The position numbers and the translations under genes are program-made. A DNA stretch of 64,000 bases from Rusavskia elegans (Eukaryota; Ascomycota; Lecanoromycetes; Teloschistales; Teloschistaceae): the NCBI GenBank assembly GCA_011316305.1, contig SAUG01000052.1:1-64000 (forward strand). Direction: 5' to 3'. Positions within the stretch are counted from its first letter, which is position 1. Each line of letters opens with the position of its first letter. The notes beneath the pieces were generated by a model. It ran no database searches and had not been told where the DNA came from. It saw nothing but the letters and a program-made list of their open reading frames with translations. Positions 12,145-24,400 of this stretch are shown here, in pieces.

Positions 12145-13400
12145 TTAGAGCGTTTTAGAGTCTTCGAGCCTAAATACTATATAGAAGGCCTCGAATTTAC
12201 CTTTATCTAGAGCTTTAGTAAGTCTATTAGTAACTATTTACTCCGTTAGAATATATTAAAGGTCGATAGTTTTATTAGCGACCTTTTCCTATAGGAATTT
12301 AATATAGATATTAATATATTTAGTACGACTATAGAACTAGAGGTTTTTAGTAAGAGTAATAGCGCCCTAATTATCGATATAGAAGGTTATTATATCTAAA
12401 ATAGTATTTAGATTCTACTTATCGATTAATAACTAATTTAGGAAATAATTTAACTAAATAGCCTTTTTAGTAGCTCTAGTCTCTCTATCTAATTCTACTT
12501 CGGTAGTTAATATTACTATAGTAGCTTATCGTTTAGATAACTAGCTAATAGTACCGGATCTAATATCGAAGATATATCTAGAAGTAGAATATCGGGTTTT
12601 ATAGTTACCTGCCTAATCGGTATCGGTATACCCCCGAAGCTTCTATAGGTCGCTTCTATAGATAAAAATAAAGTAAGCCGTTCTACGTAGGTATTTAAAG
12701 ATCCTAGTAACGGCGTTCTAGTAGTAGTTTATAGGGTTAGATAAATATTAGCTAAAGTAACGATAGAAATAGCGAAAATAATATTAGAGCGGGTTTTAAA
12801 TATAGTATATATTAAAGAGCCGATAGCGCTCTAATATTTATATTTTATCGGCAGAAAGTAGTCCTAATTAGCGGGGGCGGTTTCTAAATAAAGGCCGGAA
12901 TCTATAGAAATAGAAATATTATTTTTATAAATAGCGAAACTATAATCTTTTAGAATTTATTCGATATAGATAGTTTAGTTTAACTAAATAGTACGGAGTT
13001 TCCGGTTCCTAATAATCTTTATACCGAAGTAGAAGTTAATAGGGCCTAGATCTAATATTTAAAAATATTTATTTAGATATACTTTAATATTATCAAAGTC
13101 CTAATAACTAGCGCTATATAAAAGGATATTATTAATATAAACGCCGATAATAATTATACCATTATAAAAAATACTATAATCGGACTCTAGAGGTTTAAAG
13201 CCGATAGTAGTAAAAAATTTAGCGAAGTAGCGGTACTAGACCTAAAGCGACTATTTAAAACTATAGAAGACTTTCCGAAGTTTATATATTATATTAGAAT
13301 CGCCGAAGCCAGTAGAATATTATATATAGATAATCTCGTCGATATAACTATAGAAAAAGGCCGTTTTAATATCTATTTAATCGAGTTCTAAGCCATATTA
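12145..13400 (-). pseudogene. Copia reverse transcriptase-RNase H relic
   Basis: In Copia R, the RT entry motif DIKTAF is at 13348-13374. The catalytic YVDD box is readable in context as GVYINNILLY (13128-13139), i.e. both Asp turned to Asn. It is followed by LNKYF, ILDLGPINFYFGIKI and a long collinear stretch. The RNase H tail reads TIDL, then LTKALDKGKFEAFYIVF, and ends at the stop codon at 12145-12147. The protein is catalytically dead even where the frame can be read. Confidence 0.9.
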
Positions 13401-13899
13401 GTTTAATAACAGAAGTAAAGGTTTTATTAAAATCGACGCCGGCTTTCTATTTAAAGCTATAAACGATCTAGCAAGTTTTAAAGCGCGTAATTTTACTATC
13501 GGTATCCCTTTTAATCTTATATATCTATTTACCTCCTAGAAGATATTTTATAGAAGGTAGTAATATCTTAGTATATAGTATCTATATATTATTTAGTTCT
13601 AATAATACTAGTTCTTCTTCTATAGCCTTACGCTATTTATCGGCGTAAGGTAATTCTATAGCCTCTTTATATAACTAGGGTTCGGAAGGGTTTAATATAA
13701 TACCTTTTTTTATAGTACTAATAAATATATAGATATTTATAATAGGGTCCGGCGAGAAATAATTATAATTATCTAGTACCCGGAATTTAGAGTAATTATA
13801 TAGGACTTTAATAAGGGATTAGGTAGTATAGTTAGTCTATAGATTAAATATAATAGTTTAAAGGCAGGGCGGTAACTTATCGGAATCTAATTCGGAGTT

Positions 13900-14830
13900 A
13901 TTAACTTCGGTAATATAAAGTCTAGCGGGCAGGTTAGCCGGTAAAGGAGCTTAACTACGGGTAAAAGGAGTCCGGTAAGGTATCGGGGGAGCTATTAATT
14001 TAGATATTAAAAGGAGATTACTAGATTATAGTAATAACCTTCTAGGATTAGACCCCCTATTAGTACGCTACCGTTTCCGCGGGGACTATTTATCTTCTAA
14101 TTCCTCTAACTCCTATAGATCTAATAAATCTAGGCTTTAACCTATTTTTTTAAATACTACGGAAGAGGCGCGAACGATTTTATTCTAAAGATTTAATAGC
14201 TTATAGATAGTATTACTAAAATAACCGACTAAAGTATATTTATAGCTTCGATTATAGAACTTCCGAATCTATTTACTATATATTAGGTACGTTATAGAAT
14301 CTAGAATATAGAATCGGTTTAAATCTAAAGGTTTACTATATTTCTTTTTATATAGGATTATACCTAATTTACTATTAGATAACCGGAAATATAGGAAAGT
14401 AGTAGTTTCGATAAATAGCGGCTAATATTTCTTACTAAAGCCGCTATAAACTAATATAGAATAGGCTTTATATATTAGTATCTACCCGAAATATTTAAAT
14501 ATACCGTTCTATTATAGATTATTAGATATAGTAGACTTTTATTAGTTATTTTTATTAGTAAAGCTTTTAGATATAATATAGCTTCTAAATTCGTTATCGC
14601 TACGAAAATATTTAATAATAAAGATACCTTTTTTATTATAGGCGTAGAAGTAGTTCTAGTATTCTAGGGTTTCGGGAATATCTTTTAATTTAGTTATATA
14701 GATACTATACTTTTAGGTATTATTATCTAGAAAAGTAAAGATATATTAACTCCTATTATATATAACTAGAACCCTACCTTTTTAAATAGAACCTATATAA
14801 TTAGTATAAATAAAGTCTATAAAGCCGCTA
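13900..14830 (-). pseudogene. Copia integrase core relic
   Basis: In Copia R, the minus strand from about 14826 reads GFIDFIYTNYIGSI, then KGRVLVIYNRS and YIFTFLDNNT, the known 'HTDxxGP ... FLTFxDD' pattern of Copia integrases. The first catalytic Asp appears as Asn (D to N), as G-to-A RIP on this strand predicts. Further down, a FRSDNEF-like segment marks the middle of the core. Several TAA/TAG codons interrupt the frame. The copies in V, X and Y are collinear. Confidence 0.82.
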
Positions 14831-15699
14831 CCGGAGCGGATATAGCCCCTATAAAGCTAATTATATTATTTACCTAGAATATAAACCTCGTAGAAATTAG
14901 ATTTAGATTTAGGAACTTTAAATAGGTCGATTCCTATAGATATATTTACTAATTTATATAAGTTCTAGTTATTAAAGTATCTAAATCGGGTATACTAGAT
15001 ATTTTTTACTTCGACTAATATTTTAGTATAGGCCTTTAAAGCTATATCGGGTATTAATAAAGATAAAGACGAAGATAAAAAAAAAAAAAAGAAGAAATAG
15101 AAGAAAATTTTATAGGGCCGCGCTATATAATATTAATATTTAGTAGGAATAGACTTTTATATATATAGATAGTTAATATTAAGTCCGGAGTACTAAAAAT
15201 AAAGCTAAAGCTAGAATTTTTAATAATTACTTTAGCGCCTGTCTTCTAAATCTATAATATTAATAGTAAATTAGCGTCGAATCTAAAAATATAAAGGATA
15301 TTATAGAATTCTATAAAGCGGTATTTACTATTAATAAGGTAATTAAATACGATAATACCTTTAGTAATTAGTTAGGGACTAATAGTATTTCTAATACCGG
15401 TTATAGGCCCGTTCTAGAAAGGTTTTATAGTAGATTCGATAAAAAGATACTACTAGAAAGTAGTATAATAGTTATAGATATAGTCGAATATCTAACTATT
15501 AGTAAAATCCAGTTTATTTAATAAAGCCGATAAGGCTATAGGAACGAGAGTTATAAAACTAAAGTTAATAGAAGCCGGTACTATTATAATAAAATTTAGT
15601 AACTTTTCGGATTCGGTAGGTTTATCTTTAGATTTATTATCTTTAGATTTATTATTCTTATCGTTTTTACTATCCTTTTCTTTACCGCCTTTATTTTTA

Positions 15700-17790
15700 T
15701 TACCGCTATTACCTTTCTAGCGTTTACTACCGCTATTTTTCTATTTATCTACTATTTAAGCCTTTTTTAATTTAGGATATAGACTATAGTAGGTATCCTT
15801 TATATAGCTATTTTAGTTATAGTAGAAATAGTAGTCGACTTTAATAACTCGCTTATTCGGGTTATTTATAGATAGGAAGGCCTTAGTTCTAGTAGTAGTA
15901 GACTCGGTACTACTATATTAGCGATACTCCTTACTGCTAGTAGTACTAATAGTTTTATCTAGAATAACTATTCTCTATTTTTACCTTTCTTTATTTCTAA
16001 TAATAATATTACTTTAAATAAACGAGGTCTAGAAGTAGCTAAAAGAAATACTAAGGCCCTAAAAGAATTTTAAAATAAAAAGACTCTCTAAAATAATAAT
16101 ACCTATAGTTAAAATCTTATTAGTAAATTTATAAAACTTAACTATATAGGCTTCTACGTTCTCGAAGGAACTATTATAATAGAAGATATCTAGCTAAATA
16201 TCGAGTTCTATAAGCCTACCGGTACTATAGATTCTATATTATATCTAGAATTTATTTAATATCTTTTTAGTATCTAATATAATATTTTTAATAAGATTTT
16301 TAGCGTTAGTACTATAGGTTATCTTAATTACTATATAGGCGCGTTCTATACGTTCTTTTTTATACTCGGAAATACCCGGAAATAAAAGACCTTTAATAGT
16401 AGTTTAGAGGTTATTAAAAACGTAGTAGGCTATAATACCTTCCTCCTAGTTCTTATAGTCCGAGCGGGTCTCGAGCTTCGGAACTATATTAATAAAGTAG
16501 CCTAAACCCTCTAGTTTAGTATTATCTATAATTAATATAGAAATAGATATATTACCGAGTTTAGTACTAGACTAAGTTAGAGTTCTATAAGGAGTAGCGC
16601 TATAGAAGTCGGATATAATAGGGAATCCAGGCGGTAAATAGTCTAGAGGAATAATAATTTCGAAGCCGAATAAATTATTCGGGCTTAGAAATATCGGAAG
16701 GGGACTAAAAGCTATAAAAAGGTCCGGGTTATTTTTAGATATAATAGAAGGTAATATTAATAGGTAATAATTAGAGTCCGGGCGTAGGTAGCTCTAGATA
16801 GCGAGGTCGATTTACTATTAGTTATAGAAGAGCCTATAGTCTTTAATAAAGAATTAGAAGTAATAGATAGTTTAGCTTACCCGGAGATTATTAGATAGTC
16901 CTTAAAAGAAATATTATTTAAAACTTTTAAAGTTATAAGGATTAGTATAAGGCCTTAATAATAATAATAATATAGAGGTAGATATAAGGTTTAAAATAGA
17001 TTAAATAAAGCTTCGAAAGGTAAAATAATATAATAATAGTCTTTAGTAATAAGTAGGAGGCTTCGAGTTTTTATACTACTTAGGACTAGATAATATAGCT
17101 AAGGCTAGGCTTAATAGTTCTAAGTTCTAGAAGCGAACGGTAGTTAGTTTAGAAATAATAGGTACTTGTTTAGACTATTAGAAGGTTAGAAAAATATAAT
17201 AGCTAGAAATATAATCTACTAGCCCCCTATTTTATAGGGGTTCTAGCCTATACTACGTTAGCTAGATAGTCGCTTCCCGTATTTATTTATAATAGCTAGT
17301 AGGAGTTCGGCTATCTGGACTACTTTAGAATATACGCCGATAGCTAGCGTTAGCTAGATAGTAGGATATAGAGCTAATAATTATAGAAGATTATATTTCG
17401 AAGGCCAAACTACTATACCTAATATAATATTCTAATAGTAATATATCTATATATAGTAAATTAGCGACTTATATTCTATCCGAAAGTAAGGAGGTTAGTA
17501 GTTTAAGCGGCTAAAAGGGGTTATAAGATAAAATAAAAGGGTCTATTTAGCTATTTATAATTTCGGCAGTTACCGGGGTACTTATAGGTAGTAATACGAC
17601 TATAAACTTTATTATTCGCTATATTATATTCTATACGGTTTAATAATATATATCGGAGTAGATAGGAAAGAAGATTCGATAAGTAAATAAAGAAGTTAAA
17701 GGATTAAAGAAGTTAAGTATAAAGGTATAATACTCGCGAATAACGACGATAACTATTATAAACTAAACTCGGCTAGAACTTCCGGGCTTA
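15700..17790 (-). pseudogene. Copia gag relic with zinc knuckle
   Basis: Lies between the 5' LTR and the integrase region, where Copia gag is expected. Only its C-terminal part is recognisable: at 15789-15830 the minus strand reads Y-x2-Y-x4-Y-x4-Y, the exact spacing of the CCHC nucleocapsid knuckle (CX2CX4HX4C) with every ligand turned to Tyr. TGT/TGC to TAT/TAC and CAT to TAT are all RIP changes. Downstream is a Lys/Ser/Asn/Asp-rich tail with repeated KSKDN units. The N-terminal limit and start codon cannot be fixed. Confidence 0.75.
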
Positions 17791-17798
17791 TAACTTAT

Positions 17799-17971
17799 TA
17801 AAATTATATATATAGAATATTAGGTTTAATTTACTAAAGTAGGCTTTCGCCTGGACTAAGTATATAAGAAGGAGGTAGCAGGGCTTTAGCGCCTAGATCT
17901 ACTAGGCCTAATCGGTACTAGCGCCCTTGGCGCCTTAGTATAGCTGTTGTACGTAATACGTACTTCCAACA
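17799..17971 (-). repeat. 5' LTR of Copia R
   Basis: Matches 10342-10514 end to end. Its outer end is the least RIP-mutated part of the element ('tagctgttgtacg', 'cttccaaca'). Just inside it the minus strand reads 'ataagttataagcccgg', at the place where a primer-binding site is expected; RIP prevents assigning a tRNA. Confidence 0.9.
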
Positions 17972-19201
17972 ATTTATCGTAAAAGTTAACGGAATCCTAG
18001 TTAGATAGGAAGACTAATATAATAGGTCTATAATAATTTAGGATTTAGCCGCGGTAGAAACTAGATATAATAGAAATAGTAGTATATTCGAATAGACGTT
18101 AATATAGATTTCGTTTTTCCTTAAAATAATAGTCGAAGTTTAGACGGTTAGTAGAACGAATACCTAATATAAATAAAATAGTATTAATTATAGCGATATT
18201 ATTATAATACTAAATAATATAGTATATTAGATTAAAACTAAAACGTTTAACTATTATTATCTCTAATATCTCTAGATAATACGGGTCTAGACATTTAGAT
18301 TTTAGCTAAATCCGGAGAAATACAGAATTAATTATCGAAAGGCGAATATATTTTAATATTCGATAGGATTTAATATAATATAAAAGCGATTATAGTTTAG
18401 TTTTAAAAAAATTAATATAGCTTTAAAGAATATTTATACTATATTTAAATAGTCCAAATAGCTATAAATCGTAGCTAAATGTGAATTAAAGTCGTTGATA
18501 GTATTTAGAATAATAATAGACGGGTTCTAGAAGACAATCTTTTATAGTTATTTTACGATACCTATATATTTCGAATATACGGTATTATATAGTCGACTTC
18601 GTATAAAATTAAACGCTAGAGCTATATTAATAGATAGCTTTTAGTCTAACTATATTCTAAAACTATTAAAATATTTATCGCTTTTAATTTTACTAGCCTA
18701 TATTAATTTATTACCTTTACTACGTTTGTATAAAACTCTATAATAAAAACGCCTATTTATATAAATATAAAAAGTTAAATTAGTATATTTATTTTTTATA
18801 ATAAAATACTTCGGGTAATCTCTATTTATAGATAGAAATATTATAGGAGAATAAGAATATCACTAGAATATATTAGCGATACGAAATAATTAGCTAATAT
18901 AAAAAAAATATAGAAATGAATTAGAAAAATATATACGTAGATAATATAGTATATATATATACTAGTTGATCTTAAATATTAAAATATTTAATGATTTCTT
19001 TATCTAAACGACAAAAACTAGCCTATAGAATCTAAATAATATTTAAGAAATTACTTATATAGGAACCGAGAGCTATAATAGTTAGTACTTATCTTATTAT
19101 TAAAAAATAAAATTATATTCAGTAGGAAGATATTTATACGTCGCTCTTATTTACGCTAATCTAAAGCTATAATAGTAATGAAAATCTCTATTAAAAGTCG
19201 G
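17972..19201. other. Degraded DNA right of Copia R
   Basis: About 1.2 kb of RIP-like sequence, the presumed continuation of the DNA into which Copia R inserted. No repeat partner in the window, no ORF and no RNA motif were recognised. Confidence 0.5.
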
Positions 19202-19559
19202 TACCTTAGGTGGCGCCTTATGTTCTGGAATGGCCCGTCAACATTATATTAATCACATGTTGAAAGATATAAGATGTTTATCGGATGTTAACATTTGAAT
19301 TTTGGATTACTAGAAATTAACTGCCTGTTATAATTAATATTGAGTAATATAAAACAGCTAGTGTATAGAAACGGTATATTTTATATAACTTACTATTAAT
19401 ATCATGTTTTTAAAAACTAGACGTGGTTTAAAAACATGAGATTGTTATTAACATCTAATTAAAATAATGTAGATATTAATATAATGTTGAAATGCTGTTT
19501 ATAAATTTAGATAGACTCTAGAATATATTTAACTATAAGTTTAATCTTATATAATATAG

Positions 19560-19665
19560 TCGGATGGTCTAGGTATTTACTATTTAGATAAAAGTTTATC
19601 TAATCCTAGAAACTAGTCCCGATTAGAATAATTCGAGAGGTTCAGTGTTCGAATCCCTCGGTTTT
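19560..19665 (+). other. tRNA-like segment with A- and B-box resemblance
   Basis: TGGTCTAGGTA (19565-19575) resembles a Pol III A box and GTTCGAATCCC (19647-19657) matches a B box. The spacing of about 75 bases is acceptable for a tRNA with an intron or a SINE head. A complete cloverleaf cannot be drawn. D3 keeps a diverged B box in the same place, so the segment belongs to family D. Confidence 0.4.
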
Positions 19666-19710
19666 CAATTTTTCAAACTAATTTGGCGATTTAAATAGCC
19701 TAGATAAAAT

Positions 19711-19769
19711 AAATCGATCTATCGGATTTGGATCTCGGAAGGTCGACCTACAAGCCGATAGATCGATTT
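19711..19769. repeat. Hairpin inside D2, 15-bp perfect arms
   Basis: Arms aaatcgatctatcgg (19711-19725) and ccgatagatcgattt (19755-19769) are perfectly complementary, with a 29-base spacer that contains its own palindrome aggtcgacct. The equivalent stretch in D3 (47430-47500) is a weaker inverted repeat because of C/T changes. Confidence 0.85.
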
Positions 19770-19968
19770 TTGTATTTTACGGTATTTTAAAATATAATAC
19801 GAACAGTCTGTTTTCGTAAAACATTATGTTATTTTGAACAGATATAATTAATTACGGTATGTTCGTGTTGCCTATGCTCGACATTTTTGATCACGTGATG
19901 TTCTTTTCAATTTGACTTTAACAGGATGTTAACAAGCTGTTCAGATACTAGAGGCGTCATCTAAGGTA

Positions 19969-21445
19969 TATACTATAGTAGATTCCGAAAGTATTAATAA
20001 ATATTAAAAAAGATATAGATAGGCTTTTCAAGTTCTATCTAAAGCCATCTATATATCGCTAGCTCTAGCTTTCTACGAGTAGGCGATAATAATTATAATA
20101 GGTTTAACCTAGCTATTATCGATAAAATTATATTTTATACGATAAAATAAATAGAATATTTAACGAATAATTTTACTATAGACCATTCGAATTAATAATA
20201 GAAATAGAAATTTTTAATCCTATTTATAATATAGCCAGAGAATCGGAAATAGAAATCTTTTTCGGCTAGAAATAATTCTTTAGAGCTACTATCGAAATAA
20301 ATAGGATTAAGTTTTCGATTTAATTTATAAATAATACTATTATAGAGTTTATAAATATTTAGGAAAAATCGATCTATTAGAGCTATTTATAAAATCCTTA
20401 CCGATAGTATAAATTCTATCTAGATAAAATCGAGATTCGATTTAGTATAAATATAAATTATTTATATAGCGAAGAAACACAACGTCTAAAAAGAAGATGA
20501 ACGAATTATCCGAATACGAAATATCTAGTAAATTCTCTAGAATATAATCGAATTAATATAAATCAAACTATTAAATAGTATAGCTCGGCTAGAATATTAA
20601 TAAAGTATTTAAAGCTAATATATGTTTTATCTATAAATTAACTAGAGGAAAAGATAACTCGAAATAGCTCCAATAGATTAAAGAGAAATATAAATATCTA
20701 TAAACTTTATAAAAACTTTTCTATTAGAGCTTTTTACTTTTTTTTACCGGAGATTATAGTAGGTGACCTTTTAGTTTTAAAATTAAAGACTCGCCGTTAT
20801 AAAGGTAGTAGTAGTAAATAACTCTTAAAATATCTTTCTAATATCGCTATAAATCGAGATAAAGTAGTAATTTCGTTAAAATTTTCTAATAGACTAAAGA
20901 TTTCTATTAGATATATATACTAATAGCCGATTATTTTAGTAATTTTATATTATATAGCGAATACCATTTTAAATTATAAAAGCCGATCTTTTAACCGATA
21001 ATAAGAACTTTTTTTAAATTTATCTATAATAGTAGTTATAGAAGTTCCTATTTAATCTCGGCGGGTTTAGACGATGAGATAACTTATTTAAAGTTATCTA
21101 GATCGTTATTATTAATATTGTATTAATCTAGAAAACTATTTTACTATAGTAGTCCTAGTTTTAGAAAAGGTATATAGTTATTATCTTTTTAGAACGCCTC
21201 GGCCTTTTCGATTTCTAGCTACTTTTTATTATCGCTATTCTTATTTATTATTTAAATTACATTATTATCGGTAGATATATATTCGATAGCTTCTAGGAAG
21301 TTATTAGTAATAGATATAGCGCTTTAGAATAAATAGTTAGCGGATAGGATATAATTATATATATAGATAAAAAATTTAAATTCTTTAGTTAAAATATTCG
21401 TTTATAACCGAAAACTCTATTAATCCGCTACTAATAATAGATTCC

Positions 21446-21476
<31 letters not shown>

Positions 21477-24400
21477 TCTAGTATAGTAAAGTTTATCTGA
21501 ATATTCTTTAAAACGTTTTTATAATAGTAGTAAATAATAGACTTAGGATAATTATTCTATAAGCCGTTTTTATTTAGTTTAGATTTCTCCCGGAAACTAT
21601 AGTAAAGATATAAAATCTATAGAAAATAAATCCAATATACTATATTATCGCTATTAACTAGATACTACGGAATTATATACTATAGTTTCTATAACTTATA
21701 GGTAGAGATAAACGGGGGTATAAGGTAGAAAATATCGAGATACCGGTAATATTAATAGGATTAGAATAGAAATCCTATAGTTTAAAATAGATTATTAATT
21801 ATTAAATGTATACGTTTTTAAAGTTTACCGAAAAGTAATAGTTTATTTTATAGATATATAAGCTTTAGAAAGGTTTAAAATAATAGCTGCTAGAATATAA
21901 AGTACTAATATATTAAGGCGTAGAGATACTAAAAGAATAAGATACTAAAATTCTAAAAATAAAAATCTCTAAATCTAAACGCTCTATAGCCGTACTACTA
22001 CTAACTTTACCGATAATATAAAACCTCGCTAGTACCGTATATAAATAGTTCGACAAGCTTTAGTAAAGACCGGGTAGATATAGGTAATTAAAGCTATCTC
22101 GAAAATTCTATAAAAAAGATAAATATCGTATAAATCCGAAATAGCTCAATAAAAGCTATAAGGATTATTAGTAAGGAGATATATTTTATGATTTTAAAGC
22201 TATATAGATAACTTTATATTAATTTATTAATACCTTCGATAGTATATAATATTAGTAGTATATTAGAATCTAGACGATTGATTCTATCTATAGTACCGAA
22301 GGTATATTTATAGGATCGAAAGTAGAGTTTCTATCTTATTTTCTAGTATCCTAGACCATATATCGCTACTTTTATATATTTTATTCTAGACTTTCTAAAA
22401 GTATTCTAAAGTTTATAGTTAATACTATATATAAATCTACTTATATTTCTTCCATATAACGCTCGTTTATCTACTTTAAATTACTTTTTCTAAATCTTTA
22501 TTATAGCCGTTAGCTATCTAGAATATACTTTCTATTATTAAATCCCCTTTTATAGTCTATAAATTATTTTCCTATCTTACTTTATTATTATATTTATAAT
22601 ATTAAAAATATCTATATTAGTTACTTTATAGCGTAAAAAGATACTCGATTATAATAAAAAAGATATATAATTTTAGTATCTAGTACTCTAGATTAAAAAA
22701 TAAAAAGTAACCGATAATTAGCTATTTATAATAGATTCTACAAAATAAAAATCCTTATTCTAATTCTAGTAAATAGTTTTCTTGTTAAATCCCTCTAAAA
22801 TTAGTAAAAGAAATAAAGCGGCTAAAAGAATCGATATCAGTAACTAGAAAGAATTATCGGATTCTTTTTTTTTCGTTTCCTTTCGTTTTAATACTAATTA
22901 AATAAGCCGAAATAAATGTTTATTTCGAAAACGCCAAATATAATTATAAAATAGAGAAAGTAACTTTAGTAAAAGGTTTATCCTATTATCTAACTAACTT
23001 AATTAGTTCTACACTTTATACTTCCTAGTATATTTTAGCTTTATACTAAAATTACTCCTATTTACGCTAGTAGCTCTAGTAGAAAATCTAGCGAGTATAG
23101 ACGTTCTATATAATTCCTCTTTCTAATATATATATTATAGCTAACGTATATCGTAGTCCGCTTGTATATTAGCTAATATTAATACTAAGCTAGTAAAATA
23201 TAAATTAATTATTAATAATATTAGGTAATAACCGTTACTAAAAGTATCTAAAAAGCCTAAAAAAAAGCGAATAACTATATTATCTATATTAGCCGATCAG
23301 AAAAGAGAATATCGGTTTAAAAAGATCTCGGTTTATTAATAAGCCCCTATTAAAGTTAGTAGAGTTCGAAAGTAATAGTAGGATCTATTTTCTACTATAT
23401 TTTAATTTAAATAACGTATAAAACTCAATCTGGTATTAGTAAAGTTAGAATTTAATGGAATACTTCGAATTAGAAGTAATTTTTAATTAAAAATATTATT
23501 GAAGGAACTTTCTTTAGATATAGTAAATCATTTTTATAGAAAAAGGTAAAGAAGTATATTAAAAAAGACGAGACGATTACTATTATATAAAATATTAGTT
23601 CTAAATAGCTCGCTTTAATATTTACTCGGTTCTATTTTCTTTTATCTTTCGTCTATATCTTTAACTTCGCTACGCCTGCTATTAATATTATCGAGACGGC
23701 TATAAAGTCGGAAAAAGCCTTTTATATATTCTAGAATATATTATATATTTTTTTCTATCGATAATAATATGTCTTTGTACTAATCCGAAGCCTATAATTT
23801 TATATCTCTTCGCTAAATTCGCTACTGAAATTAAACTAATATTTAACTAAAAGGCTGATTCTAAAGCCTTCGTCTATTTTAAATATGGTCGGGAAGTGAT
23901 TTTTACCAAATTTATTTTAATAGGTTAATCTAAACGCTTCTAAATTACGAACGCCGACTTAATACGAGTTACGAAAAAAGATAAATAAGTTAAAAAAGAC
24001 GGTATCGCCTATACTAATCCTAATAATAATAAGAATTCGGCTTAGATTAAGCCTTTTCCTATAAATATTTACCTCGATAGTATAGTAAAAGAAAAGTATT
24101 AATAGATAAAAGATTAAAGGAAGCTTATTAAGTATTAGATTAGTCGTAGGCGTATTTACGAAGACGTAGGAAATTATTATAAAGCTATAGGGTCTAATAA
24201 TAATAGTAATAAAATATAAATTTTCATAAAATACTATAATATATATAGGATTCTCTTCTTTAATATTATAACTTCTGGAAAAATATAGGTCTAGTAAAGA
24301 ATAAACTACTATCTAGGCTATTATATAGACTAGTTTCGTACTTTTTTCGATTTTCTTTTATCGATATTTAAAAGATAGATATTAGATAGATAGAGGGACT

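Larger units (their letters stand above)
10342..17971 (-). mobile_element. Reference Ty1-copia retrotransposon R, both LTRs
   Basis: A 7.63 kb element coding on the minus strand. LTRs of about 173 bp lie at 17799-17971 (5') and 10342-10514 (3'), with TG..CA ends; the sense LTR begins TGTTGGAA, typical of Ty1-copia. The order read from 17971 down is gag with zinc knuckle, integrase core, RT, RNase H, a 1.6 kb non-pol region, then the 3' LTR. The integrase-RT order defines Copia rather than Gypsy. Target duplication is blurred: 'atttat' occurs just outside both ends but two bases from the left LTR. All frames are broken by RIP. Five other copies or pieces (V, X, Y, Z, W) are present. Confidence 0.92.
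19204..19966 (-). mobile_element. Family D TIR element, copy D2, little RIP
   Basis: 763 bp with termini CCTTAGGTGGCGCCT at the left and CCTTAGATGACGCCTC on the minus strand at the right, flanked by TA (19202-19203, 19967-19968). It is inverted relative to D1 and D3. Unlike nearly everything else here it is full of CA and TG (for example 'cacatgttgaaag', 'aacatgagattg'), so it has escaped most RIP. It contains a strong hairpin (19711-19769) and a tRNA-like segment near 19560-19660. No transposase ORF fits in it, so it is non-autonomous. Confidence 0.85.

Noticed and set aside
10342..17971. Gypsy assignment for the LTR element
   Set aside because: The order integrase then RT/RNase H, the DIKTAF...YVDD-type motifs and the TGTTGGAA LTR start all fit Ty1-copia.
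21446..21474. (ATT)n as part of a larger satellite
   Set aside because: Only a short microsatellite; no higher-order repeat around it.
23707..23727. Walker-A-like reading GYKVGKS
   Set aside because: It appears in only one of several equally plausible frames, lacks the correct GxxxxGK[ST] spacing and has no helicase or ATPase motifs downstream.
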